From: Rebecca billardiae RCC1528
Taxonomy: Eukaryota; Haptophyta
DNA length: 64,000 nt
Direction: 5' to 3'
Assembly: GCA_965240325.2 (NCBI GenBank)
Contig: OZ251237.1
Span: 1,612,001 to 1,676,000 of the forward strand
Notes under the pieces: generated by a model
What the model was told of the DNA's origin: nothing
The model's database searches: none
What the model saw: only the letters and a program-made list of their open reading frames with translations
Made by a program: the position numbers and the translations under genes
Part shown: positions 39,739-47,951 of the stretch, in pieces
Layout of the letters: each line of letters opens with the position of its first letter
Numbering within the stretch: the stretch's first letter is position 1

Positions 39739-41241
39739 CTAGCAAGACCACCTCTGAGCATGCCACCATCCCAACACTGGCAGGAGAGCCCTCCGGCTCC
39801 GCCGTCGAGGCTTGCGTGCGCAGACTGGCAGTCGATTGCCGCCGCCAAGCTTGACGCGGTCCGTTCGGCGACTTCCAAGCCCGTACTCTGTGTCACCGGC
39901 ATCGTCGCCGTTCGTCGTACCCCGGCCCACGCGCGGCTGCCACCGGTTCACCGCTACTGCGACGGACTGCGCGCGCTTCGCCACGCGCTCGCCCCGAAGC
40001 TCCGCCGCTCTCCTCTCGCGCTTGAGCTCGGCGCCGTCGGCAGCCATGGCCGCCCGCTCGGCCGCAGCGCGATCTGTGCCACAGCACGCGCTGCGCTCGG
40101 CTTCGTCGGCGCGCAAGCTGGCGCGCGCAGCGTCGGCGACGGCGCGCGCGGTCGCCTTGCGCGACGAGTCCAGCTCCACCTGCTGCTCCGAGATGATCGC
40201 GTGCTCAGCAGGAGTCACGCGCTGCTCGTGCAGCGGCACCGGCACGCGGCCTGATGCGGAAATGCGCGGCGCGTCAGCGTCGGGGTGCGAGTCGAGGTCG
40301 CGGAAGGGGCAGCTGACGTGGGCGGCGCCCAGCAACTGGTCGTCGGTGTCCAGCTCCGCCAACCTCTCCGCCGCCGACGCGCCCAGCTTCCGGCTCAGGA
40401 TGCGCTCCACGTCCTGGCGCTTGCCCTTCGACCACCTGTGCACGGTCATCAGCCAGTTGCCGATCATCTCGAGCCGCGGCGAGTCGTGGCGTGCCGAGAT
40501 GCCGTGCACGTCCGCGCAGGCGTGCGCGACCTTCTTGGGCTTCCTCATCCCACCGTCGCCCGCGGTCTGGGCGTACGCCGCGGTGAACACTCTGACCAAC
40601 TGCTTGCGCTTTCTCAAGTTCTTCTCGAGCATGAGGTCCACGAGCGTGCGGAGGAGGTCGAGGAGCACGAAGTTGAGCACCGATGCGTACCGCGGGTGCG
40701 TGCCGGCCACGAAGCGGCAGCCAAAAGTGTGCATCACGTGAATGGCGCGCGCCGCCGCCGCCGTCTCCTCGACCTGCTCCACGCGGACGTTGATGTCTGG
40801 CGGCAGCTCGAGCCTTGACTGCTGCACGCCATCGTGGCCGTCCGCGGAGGAGGTGAGCCCCTCTGCGGTGCTGGCGGGGACCTCGGGCGGGTCGCACATG
40901 TCCATGGACACGCGCACATCATCATCCGCCACGCCCTGGACCTCGTCATGCCCGGCACGGCGGTCAGCAAGTTGATCGACGTCGAGCGGCCCTTGCGGCA
41001 GAGGCCCGCGGGGAGCGTCAGAGCGCGAGAGCGCGGCGTCGGGTGGGCAAGGAGGCTGCGTCGAGTCGTTGTCGATGTCCACCCCACCGCGTAGGTCATG
41101 TTCGTCTCCGCGTAGGTCGCCAGCACGTGCTGCTAGGACTCGCTCCTTGGTCGCGAGCAGCACACGTTGAGCACGCAGATGCAAATTATGAAGCACGAGC
41201 TTCGGTTGGACCACGACTCCCAGCGAGAGCCCGGTCCGCAC
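39739..41241 (-). CDS. Element Y ORF, copy 2, unknown function
   Basis: About 500 open codons, homologous along its length to 28970-30292. It continues about 60 codons past the position where copy 1 stops, into unmatched sequence. Conserved stretches include [20 protein letters not shown] and [20 protein letters not shown]. It opens without an in-frame ATG (a TAG lies four codons upstream of the GTG at 41241), as in copy 1, so the true start is unknown. No family recognised. Spacing of conserved blocks in both copies is the main evidence that it encodes a protein. Confidence 0.45.
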   Translation of the reverse strand: MRTGLSLGVVVQPKLVLHNLHLRAQRVLLATKERVLAARAGDLRGDEHDLRGGVDIDNDSTQPPCPPDAALSRSDAPRGPLPQGPLDVDQLADRRAGHDEVQGVADDDVRVSMDMCDPPEVPASTAEGLTSSADGHDGVQQSRLELPPDINVRVEQVEETAAAARAIHVMHTFGCRFVAGTHPRYASVLNFVLLDLLRTLVDLMLEKNLRKRKQLVRVFTAAYAQTAGDGGMRKPKKVAHACADVHGISARHDSPRLEMIGNWLMTVHRWSKGKRQDVERILSRKLGASAAERLAELDTDDQLLGAAHVSCPFRDLDSHPDADAPRISASGRVPVPLHEQRVTPAEHAIISEQQVELDSSRKATARAVADAARASLRADEAERSACCGTDRAAAERAAMAADGAELKRERRAAELRGERVAKRAQSVAVAVNRWQPRVGRGTTNGDDAGDTEYGLGSRRTDRVKLGGGNRLPVCARKPRRRSRRALLPVLGWWHAQRWSC

Positions 41242-41823
41242 GAGCCATGGCTACCCGTCCGCAGCCGCCCAGCCGCTTGACGAGGCGCCTGCACCGAGGT
41301 GGGTGCGCCCAATGGCGAGCGGACGGCCGTCGATGAGGGCCATCAGCCTCGCCGACCCCGTTCAGAGCTCCGCTCCCGCGCCGGGGCCAGCCGAGCGCGG
41401 ATATAACTGGGACCAGGCCCGCCTCGGCGGACTCGCCGGCCGCGGTTCGGCGGCATGGCAGCCGGGGCGGCGGCCGCGGGTGACAGTAGCGGCGGAGCGC
41501 CCGACTGTTATTCCTCCTTCCGCGCGACGCTCCGGCTGCGCGGCTAAGGTAGCGATGGGCCCGCCGACCCCCCTTTCTGCCAGTCGCCCCGACTCTGCCC
41601 GCAACCCGCGCTATCTAACGAGGGTCGCAGTTGATCAGAGAGGGGACTGGCTGAGGGGCGGCGGCTCCCGGCCACCGTCGCGTAGGGGGGTGCCACACCT
41701 CGGAGAGGTGGAGGCCCGGTGGCCCGGGGGCCGGCGGCTCGAGGCCGTCCGGGCCGCCGCCGCAGAGGGAAGGGGGGAAGAGACGCGAGAGTCGAGTGCC
41801 AGCAGCGCCACAGGCGGTCGGCG

Positions 41824-42777
41824 TCAGCCAGGATCCGCAAAGACGGCGGCCAGCCGAAGGCGCAGCTCCCGGCGCTCCGCCGCGCGGGGGAAATACGTCG
41901 CAGGGGCGGCGTTCCAGCGACCGGCCAGCGCGCGTTCCTGCCCAGTGAAGCCGAGGTGGTCAGCCACGGCAGCGGCACACCGGCGCACCGAGTTGGTAGA
42001 CACGTCAGCGGGCCGCAGCCCAACTTCCGCGCCCACCCTGCGAAGCCAAGCCAAATAAGCCGAGTAGGGGACCGGTGCCCCCGAAGGGAGCACGAACAGG
42101 GGGTCGTCGGCCGAGGACTCCCGGGGGCGGCGAAGGAGGTACCTGCCCAATGCCGCCACTGGGCACAGCGTCGCACCCGCCGGTAGGCGGGGCAGGAGCT
42201 CAACTGCCAAGCGGCCCGCGTGGTGTTTCTCGCTGCGAAGGGTCACCAGGAAGCCGAGGGCGGTGGGTGCGAGGTCCCTGAGCCGAATGAACTTGGAGGA
42301 CCCGTACCTTGCGACTCCGGCCACGCACTCGGCCCGACACATCGTAAAAAGCTGCACAAGCAGCATGGCCCAGAAAGCAGCGTCACCATCGCGCACGCGT
42401 GCGCCGATTGCGCGGACCGAATCCAGCGAAAGCGCCGGGGCAGGGGCAGGTTGGCGGGCGGGGAGCCGCCGAAAAGCGGCGACGATGTGCTGACGTCCGA
42501 GGTCCATGATGGGCCCCTCCTGCACACCCAGGACTTGAGCCGCCACCTGCACCGCCGACACGTATTGCGAGATGGTCGTGGGAGCTTTCCCCTGCAGCCC
42601 CAAGTGCGCTGCAAACAGCCGCAGGGCCAGGGCCGACGGGGGCCACACGGGCGCCACGCCACCCGAGCGGAAGAAGGCGACGTACGCTCGGACCCCCGCC
42701 GCGTTCGGGCCCGAGCCCACCGCCGCCGCCGCGAGCGCCACACACCCCGCGGCTGCGGCCACGATGGGGTTGTCCAT
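41824..42777 (-). CDS. Tyrosine recombinase of the DIRS-like element
   Basis: 317 residues from the ATG at 42777 (MDNPIVAAAAGCVALA). The frame is open further up to 43479, but that part is a translated minisatellite, so the inner start is preferred. An SAM-like N-terminal part (KAPTTISQYVSAVQVAAQVLG) precedes the catalytic domain: box I Arg in FTMCRAECVAG, second motif TNSVRRCAAAVADHLG, Trp in LAGRWNAAPATYF, with the nucleophile Tyr three residues further on. The usual His of H-x-x-R is Asn here. It would integrate the circular DNA copy of the element by strand exchange. Confidence 0.8.
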   Translation of the reverse strand: MDNPIVAAAAGCVALAAAAVGSGPNAAGVRAYVAFFRSGGVAPVWPPSALALRLFAAHLGLQGKAPTTISQYVSAVQVAAQVLGVQEGPIMDLGRQHIVAAFRRLPARQPAPAPALSLDSVRAIGARVRDGDAAFWAMLLVQLFTMCRAECVAGVARYGSSKFIRLRDLAPTALGFLVTLRSEKHHAGRLAVELLPRLPAGATLCPVAALGRYLLRRPRESSADDPLFVLPSGAPVPYSAYLAWLRRVGAEVGLRPADVSTNSVRRCAAAVADHLGFTGQERALAGRWNAAPATYFPRAAERRELRLRLAAVFADPG

Positions 42778-43119
42778 TACCGCCGGGTATTCCCAGCTTG
42801 TTTGCCCAGCAATGAAGGGCCATGGCCGCCTGGCGCTTGGAGGGTAGCGGCCGCCCGAAGCCCACGCTGAGACCGACCGGATCGCACCCGGCGGAGCGCT
42901 CAGGACGGAGTCCCGCCCGCTGGCAGGGGCTCCGATAGGAACGGGCGCCGGGGCAAGGTCTGCCCGGTCGGCCGGGCCGCTGGTGAAGGCAGCGACGAAA
43001 GACGCCTGCCGCTGAGCGACGAGATCGCAAGAAGCGACGACAGCACGCGGTGTGCATATCGACCGCTGGGATGGCCAGCAAGCGAAGTGCACATCGCAGA
43101 TTATTGAAGATAGCGAAGA

Positions 43120-43330
43120 TGAGACTGATGCAAGCAAGCGATGTGCACATCGCTGAAGGGTGAGACTGCAAGCAAGCGATGTGCATATCGCTGAAAGATG
43201 AGACTGCAAGCAAGCGATGTGCATATCGCTGAAAGATGAGATTGCAAGCAAGCGATGTGCATATCGCTGAAAGATGATGAGATTGCAAGCAAGCGATGTG
43301 CATATCGCTGATGAAAGATGAGATTGCAGG
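43120..43330. repeat. Minisatellite of about 38-41-bp units, five to six copies
   Basis: The unit begins GATTGCAAGCAAGCGATGTG and continues CATATCGCTGAAAGAT. It lies between the RT and recombinase genes of the DIRS-like element. It stays open in the recombinase frame, giving repeats of SFSDMHIACLQSHLSAICTS type. Adjacent units have no unique spacers, so it is not a CRISPR array. Confidence 0.9.
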
Positions 43331-43412
43331 AAAGCGATGCGCGGATCGCCGAACGGCGGAGAGAGGATGGCCGGAGGCGAGCCCGCGCGCCGTGCGGCGA
43401 GAACGCCCCGCG

Positions 43413-45170
43413 TCAAAGGGCCAGCGCCGCTTCGCCCGCCAACCGAGGCTCGGCCGCGAGCGAGCAGAGGTCGAGCCACATGTCAGCCGACGTCTCCCGG
43501 CGCCGGCTGAGGGCGTCGGCGAGGCGGTTGCGCGCACCGGGTAGATGGCAGCACCAGAGCGTGATCGCGTGCTCCGCCACCAGCAGCGCGAGGCGCTGCA
43601 GGAGGCCATTGAGCAGCGCAGAGCCCGGCACACGCCACCGGCGCAGCCACCCGAGGGCCACCGTGCTGTCCGTGAAAAGGCGAACGTGGCAGCCCGCCAA
43701 GTACGGCGCCCACTCGATGGCAGCATGGAGGAGCATGTACAGCTCCATGTCTGCGATGTGCCTCAGCTCGCCCGACGCGCGCAGCGACGCCAAGTCCCTG
43801 CGCAGCGCCCAGCCGTTGGAGCAGGCGGCGCCGCCGCCCGCCGCCTCCCAGGCGGCGTCGGTAGCGATCACCGGCGCGCCCACCGCCAGGCCCACCGGGC
43901 GGAACAGCCGCCGCCAGCCGGCACCCCGCTCGAGGAGCGCGGCGAAGAATGCGCACTCGCTGGGCAGCGCGGCGCCGAGCTGGGTCGAGAGACGGCCCTG
44001 CGCAAACGCCGATGGCGTGTGTGCGAGGTCGACGAAGGGGCGAAGGAAGGCCCGGCACGACGGCTGGATCGTAGCCGCCCAGCCGAGGCAGCCAATGAGC
44101 TTCTGCAGCTCACGCTCGGAGGGCCGCGATACCCGCAGCTCGGAGAGGAGCGCGGCGTACCGGGCGCGCTTCTCTGCCGGCAGCGAGACGGCATCGTTGG
44201 CGACGTCGACGTCAAAGCCCAGGACCACGGCACGCTTGGCGGGCGCCACGAGCTTGCCCGGCTTGTCGGCCGGGTCGAGGCCCATGGCGGTCAGCGTGGC
44301 GCACAGCCGCTCGAACGCCGCCTCGAGATCGGCCTTGCGATCGCCCCACCCGAAGAAATCGTCGATGTACGAACCGAGGCTGAACGAGAGGAGGCCGGAC
44401 CAACGCGCGACGAAGGCGTCGCGAACGGCGTCGGACAGGCGCACAAACCAGTAAGGAGAGGATGCGAGACCGAAGGGAAGAGATGTGAAGAAGTAGTAGA
44501 ACCCGCGCCAGAACACGCAGAGCAGGCTGTAGTCCTCCGGACGTACGGCCATCCGCGTGTACGCGCGCGCGATGTCCACCTTGAACACGTAAGAGTCAGG
44601 CGTGAGGGAAGACAGCATGCGGTCGATGCGCTCGAAGGAGAAGGAAGGGGCGTGCACCCGCGGGTTCACGCCCGATGCGGTCATGTCGACGATGAGGCGC
44701 CGATCGGCGCCCCCATCTTTGGGCACCGAGCCCAGCGGGGACACGACCATGTGCGCGCGCGGGAAGGGGCGGTGCTGGAACGGGCCAGCCAAAACGCCGA
44801 GAGAGACGTACTCCGCGATGCGCGCGTCGACAAACTCGGGGAAAGCGCGCGCTGAAGGATGATTGGGACGGAATGCGGCAGAAGGCTGGCCGGCGAAGAG
44901 CACGTCGACGCCGTCGCGCAGCTCGCGCGACAGGTCGACGCCCGCGCCGCCCAGCAGGAACGCAGAAACTTGCTGGAAACGAAGTTGGAGCGCAGTCGGC
45001 GCGACTGGCAGGCTGGCGGCGAGGCCAGCCAGCATGCGCGAGCGCTGGCACATCTCGGCGGCTGTGATCGGCGGGCAGGTCACTGTAGGGGCAGCACCGG
45101 CAGCCCACGACACCGGCAGGTCGAGCGCATCGACGCCGGCGTTCTCGCCACCCGCCGCCGCCGCCGCCTC
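43413..45170 (-). CDS. Reverse transcriptase/RNase H of the DIRS-like element
   Basis: In frame with gag, after one TAG (45171-45173); the first ATG in this part is near 45053. Reverse transcriptase: RLIVDMTASGVN, DIARAYTRMAVRPEDYS, FTSLPFGLASSPYWFV and the catalytic SYIDDFFGWG. RNase H: VIATDAAWEAAGG, MELYMLLHAAIEW, LFTDSTVALGWL and GARNRLADALSR, so the acidic residues are present. The order and type match DIRS RT-RH. The 3' end overlaps the upstream extension of the recombinase frame, which is in a different frame. It looks intact. Confidence 0.88.
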   Translation of the reverse strand, partial: EAAAAAGGENAGVDALDLPVSWAAGAAPTVTCPPITAAEMCQRSRMLAGLAASLPVAPTALQLRFQQVSAFLLGGAGVDLSRELRDGVDVLFAGQPSAAFRPNHPSARAFPEFVDARIAEYVSLGVLAGPFQHRPFPRAHMVVSPLGSVPKDGGADRRLIVDMTASGVNPRVHAPSFSFERIDRMLSSLTPDSYVFKVDIARAYTRMAVRPEDYSLLCVFWRGFYYFFTSLPFGLASSPYWFVRLSDAVRDAFVARWSGLLSFSLGSYIDDFFGWGDRKADLEAAFERLCATLTAMGLDPADKPGKLVAPAKRAVVLGFDVDVANDAVSLPAEKRARYAALLSELRVSRPSERELQKLIGCLGWAATIQPSCRAFLRPFVDLAHTPSAFAQGRLSTQLGAALPSECAFFAALLERGAGWRRLFRPVGLAVGAPVIATDAAWEAAGGGAACSNGWALRRDLASLRASGELRHIADMELYMLLHAAIEWAPYLAGCHVRLFTDSTVALGWLRRWRVPGSALLNGLLQRLALLVAEHAITLWCCHLPGARNRLADALSRRRETSADMWLDLCSLAAEPRLAGEAALAL

Positions 45171-46979
45171 CTAGATGCGGCCCACCGCCGCCGGCCAGCC
45201 GTCGCCGGACAGCCCCACAGCGTGGGCCCCGGCGAGGTGATCGGGCGACGCGCAAATGGCACACCGCCGCGCGTGGAACTCGTCGAATTCGCCGGGGCCA
45301 AACGGCGCGCCGGGGCGGCGGCCGATCGGGCACGTCGCGACGGTGCAGCGCACGCCAGTGAGCTGGAAGCGCTGGCAGGCGCGCGCCGCGTTCGCCTGCG
45401 CCTTGGTGAGCAGCGGTGCGCCCCCCGCGCCCACAAACTTCTGCAGCGACGGCGGGACGTAGTTGTCAGGCCGCGCGGTGCGCGGCTCGAAGCCCCCACC
45501 GCCGCCGGGTGGGAGCGCCCCGCCCCCGCCCCCCGCCGCTTCGAGCGCCGCGCCGCCGGCCCCACCCAGCTCGGCGGGTGCGAGGCGAGGCCGTTGCGAC
45601 GCCGCCCCCGCGTCGTGATCGCCCACCGGCGCCGACCGCTTCAGCATAGGAGCGGCAGCGACCGCGGCGTTGGCCGCGCGCAGCGATGCCGACACCGCTT
45701 GCGCCGCCGTCAGCTCGGCGTTGAGCGCGCGCGCCTCGGCCGACTCGCTGTCGCGCAGGAAGAGGATCGATGACGCGCGGCCCGAGCGCCGCTCCTCCGC
45801 CGCGGCGGCAACGAACGATTTGTTCACCACCGAGAGGAGGGACTCGGCGGGCATCAGGCCGCGCAGCTGCTCGAGCCACGACGAGAACTCGAGCGCCTCG
45901 GCCCGCATGGCCGGCGACCAATGAGAGGCTGGGGAGGGGTCATCTGGCGAGGCGGCCGGGATAAACGTCGTTGTGAGGCAGCCCAGCAGCGCCTCGAGGG
46001 ACTGGAAGGGCTGGTCCTTCGGCTGCACCCCGCCGAGGAGACGCCCCCCGCGAGAGAACTCGCGAGCGAAGCGCTCCCCCAGGCTTGGAAACGCCTGGAC
46101 CATGTCGCGCAGGTTGTAGCTCGTGCAGAGCTGGCCAGACGAGTCGCGCACCACGAGCGCGCGGGGCGCGTCACGCGCCGGGTCCGCCACCACCCGGCGC
46201 GCCGGGCCGGCCCCCGACGACGCCCCGGCCTGCTCCGTCATCGCCTGCATGAGCGCCGCCACCGACTGGGCCGAGAACCCGAGCCCCGCGGCATGAGCGG
46301 GCAGCGCGGCGGCAGCGGCAGGGCCAGCAGCGCCCCCCGGCGCGCGGTCGGCCGCCGCCGCCGCCGTCCCCGCCGGCAGCGCGGTAAGGCCGGGGGCGAG
46401 CGCGTGCGCCGCGAGGCCTGCAAGCAGCGACGAAGGCGCGGCCGCCGCCGCCGCGCCCGCCGCGTCCAGCGCGACCGAAACCCCGGGAGCAGCAGAAGCA
46501 GCCGCGCCGAGCGTGGGTGCGAGGCTGGGGAGCAGCTGGTCCGAGGAGGGAGGCGGAGGCATCGCCGCCGCGGCCGCCGCTGGGACCGAGGTGGGCGGGC
46601 GGGGCAGCGCGGCCGGGACGGCAGGCGTCGGGGCGAGCAGGGCCGGCGCCGCCGGGGCGAGCCCCGCCGCCCCCGCTGGGACCAACGCGGCGAGCTGGGC
46701 CAGCAACGGCGACAGCTGCGCCAGCTGCGCGGTGAGCTGCGCCGCGACGCCGGCGCTGAGCGGGACCCCCTCCACCGGGGCCGCCGGCGGGACCAGAGCG
46801 GCACTCGCCGCTAGCGGGGCACTCACCGACGGGGCCGCCGGCGCCGCCGACGCGGGCACTGGACCTTGAGCGTCTTGAGCACCGCCGCGCCCCGCGGCCG
46901 GGCCCTGTCGCTCGCGAGAGCGGCCGCCGCGGAGGGCCATCAGGCGCCCCAGCGAGAGCGCAGCCGAAATGCAGATCAT
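45171..46979 (-). CDS. Gag-like protein of the DIRS-like element
   Basis: 602 residues from the ATG at 46979 (MICISAALSLGRLM); a second ATG follows 13 codons later. The first 250 residues are Ala/Pro-rich and probably disordered. Residues about 260-420 are more structured (YNLRDMVQAFPSLGERFAREF; SLEALLGCLTTTFIP; LEFSSWLEQLRGLMPAESLL). A Cys/His cluster near the end (RCAICASPDHLAGAH) may bind zinc. It resembles gag only by position and composition. It ends with TAG, and the RT block follows in the same frame, so a gag-pol fusion by read-through is plausible. Confidence 0.75.
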   Translation of the reverse strand: MICISAALSLGRLMALRGGRSRERQGPAAGRGGAQDAQGPVPASAAPAAPSVSAPLAASAALVPPAAPVEGVPLSAGVAAQLTAQLAQLSPLLAQLAALVPAGAAGLAPAAPALLAPTPAVPAALPRPPTSVPAAAAAAMPPPPSSDQLLPSLAPTLGAAASAAPGVSVALDAAGAAAAAAPSSLLAGLAAHALAPGLTALPAGTAAAAADRAPGGAAGPAAAAALPAHAAGLGFSAQSVAALMQAMTEQAGASSGAGPARRVVADPARDAPRALVVRDSSGQLCTSYNLRDMVQAFPSLGERFAREFSRGGRLLGGVQPKDQPFQSLEALLGCLTTTFIPAASPDDPSPASHWSPAMRAEALEFSSWLEQLRGLMPAESLLSVVNKSFVAAAAEERRSGRASSILFLRDSESAEARALNAELTAAQAVSASLRAANAAVAAAPMLKRSAPVGDHDAGAASQRPRLAPAELGGAGGAALEAAGGGGGALPPGGGGGFEPRTARPDNYVPPSLQKFVGAGGAPLLTKAQANAARACQRFQLTGVRCTVATCPIGRRPGAPFGPGEFDEFHARRCAICASPDHLAGAHAVGLSGDGWPAAVGRI

Positions 46980-47500
46980 GATGCGAAATCAGTAGCGACG
47001 CCACCGCCCGCACCCGAGGAGGAATAAGCCGACGGCCCGCACGCAGCCGACGAGGGTTGCGCCCGCCCTTCAGCCGAGGTCGCCACCGAGCGGGATACGG
47101 TCGGTCGACCGAAGTGCTGCTGACTGAGCAGCTGGGGCTTTCGGCCCAGGCCCAGCCCCGCCTCGGCTGCCGACAGACGGGCCGGCCGCGGCACCGCATC
47201 GGCGGCGCTCAGAGGTAGAATCTACCGGTTCGGTAGGCGGGTCCGGCTGCTCGTATATAGACCGCCCAGGAATCATACCGCTTCGCTGGGCGCGCACCCG
47301 GCGCCCGGAGCTTGCTGCCCGCCCAGCACGGTCCGATCACTTTGCGGAAGCCCGCGGCTCTGCGCAGCTCGGGGGAGAGTGGTGAGTGGGACCGAGAGTG
47401 ATAAGTGAGGTCAGGTTACTGCCGCCCTGAGCAGGTCAGTCGACAGCGGTTAGCAGCGTTGAGGAGCAGCCGATCATGGCGGCGGGCTGGCCCAGTTATA
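46980..47500. other. 5' leader and terminal region of the DIRS-like element
   Basis: About 520 bp between the gag start and the right end. Noncoding by appearance, moderately GC-rich, with CCGGTTCGGTAGGCGGGTCCGG-like imperfect repeats near 47222-47250. Must contain the element's promoter. No further structure defined. Confidence 0.4.
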
Positions 47501-47625
47501 CCCCTATAACCGAACGGTTATAGAACATTGGAATCTGCCGATCGCGAAAACCCGCCGAACAAGTTCTGAATGGAAAAGAAAAGAAAATCAAAACTCAATT
47601 TAATCTGATGGACCCCCTACAGACT

Positions 47626-47727
47626 GGTGTGGGCGACGACGGCGGAGCGCGGCTGACGCCGCAGCGCGTGGTGCAGCTGCCGCCCCTGCGCTCTGGGCCG
47701 CGCTGGGCATCATTCGGGCAGATTTGA
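47626..47727 (+). pseudogene. F-box/RCC1-repeat gene, copy H, detached 3' end
   Basis: Begins GGTGTGGGCGACGACGGCGG, the continuation of the copy H repeat cut at 39098, and reads LTPQRVVQLPPLRSGPRWASFGQI before a TGA. Joined after one GGTGT it keeps the frame of the 5' part. The WASFGQI extension and downstream flank (GGCGGTGCGCCTA) resemble copy G. Confidence 0.9.
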
Positions 47728-47951
47728 GGCGGTGCGCCTAATTGAGATGCGCGCGTCAAGGGCCCGCCTGCTTCCGCGCGTGGTAGGTATCCGCACCCCG
47801 GTCGATCAGATCTATCATCCTTTGGATCTATGGTAGCCAGAGCCCATGAAAAAGCAGAATTGATCGGGCGAAAAATGTATTCGTCCGCCGCCGGACTGAG
47901 CGCGACCACCCCAAGTCCCCGGAGATTCCTAGAATAGTAGAATCCTTATTG
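47728..47951. other. Intergenic between the copy H remnant and copy I
   Basis: 224 bp. The start is shared RCC1 3' flank; the end contains unique sequence up to the copy I ATG and so probably its promoter. Confidence 0.4.

Larger units (their letters stand above)
41403..47527 (-). mobile_element. DIRS-like tyrosine-recombinase retrotransposon (minus strand)
   Basis: Comparison with Y copy 1 (30437-30470) places the insertion exactly: ...GCGCGGAT | element | TTGGAATCTG..., with no target duplication. The left end reads ATAACTGGGACCAGG; near the right end CTGGCCCAGTTATA (47487-47500) is the inverse with one base gap, followed by the palindrome CTATAACCGAACGGTTATAG (47504-47523). Coding order on the minus strand: gag, RT/RNase H, tyrosine recombinase. 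Recombinase instead of integrase, inverted termini and absence of duplication fit DIRS-like elements; Ngaro- or PAT-type termini are not excluded. Confidence 0.85.
39099..47620. mobile_element. Element Y, copy 2 (inside RCC1 copy H)
   Basis: The ends GTAGGGGGTCCATGACAGCA and ...TGATGGACCCCCTAC match copy 1. 8,522 bp long, of which about 6.1 kb is an inserted DIRS-like retrotransposon, leaving about 2.4 kb of Y. The flanks do not abut a perfect duplication. GGTGT occurs on both sides of the element, separated from its ends by CA on the left and AGACT on the right, which fits a 5-bp duplication with filler or later change. It carries the related unknown ORF at 39739-41241. Confidence 0.8.

Noticed and set aside
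43120-43330. Short regular repeats resembling a CRISPR array
   Set aside because: Units are directly adjacent without unique spacers, sit within a retrotransposon, and the host is eukaryotic; it is a minisatellite.
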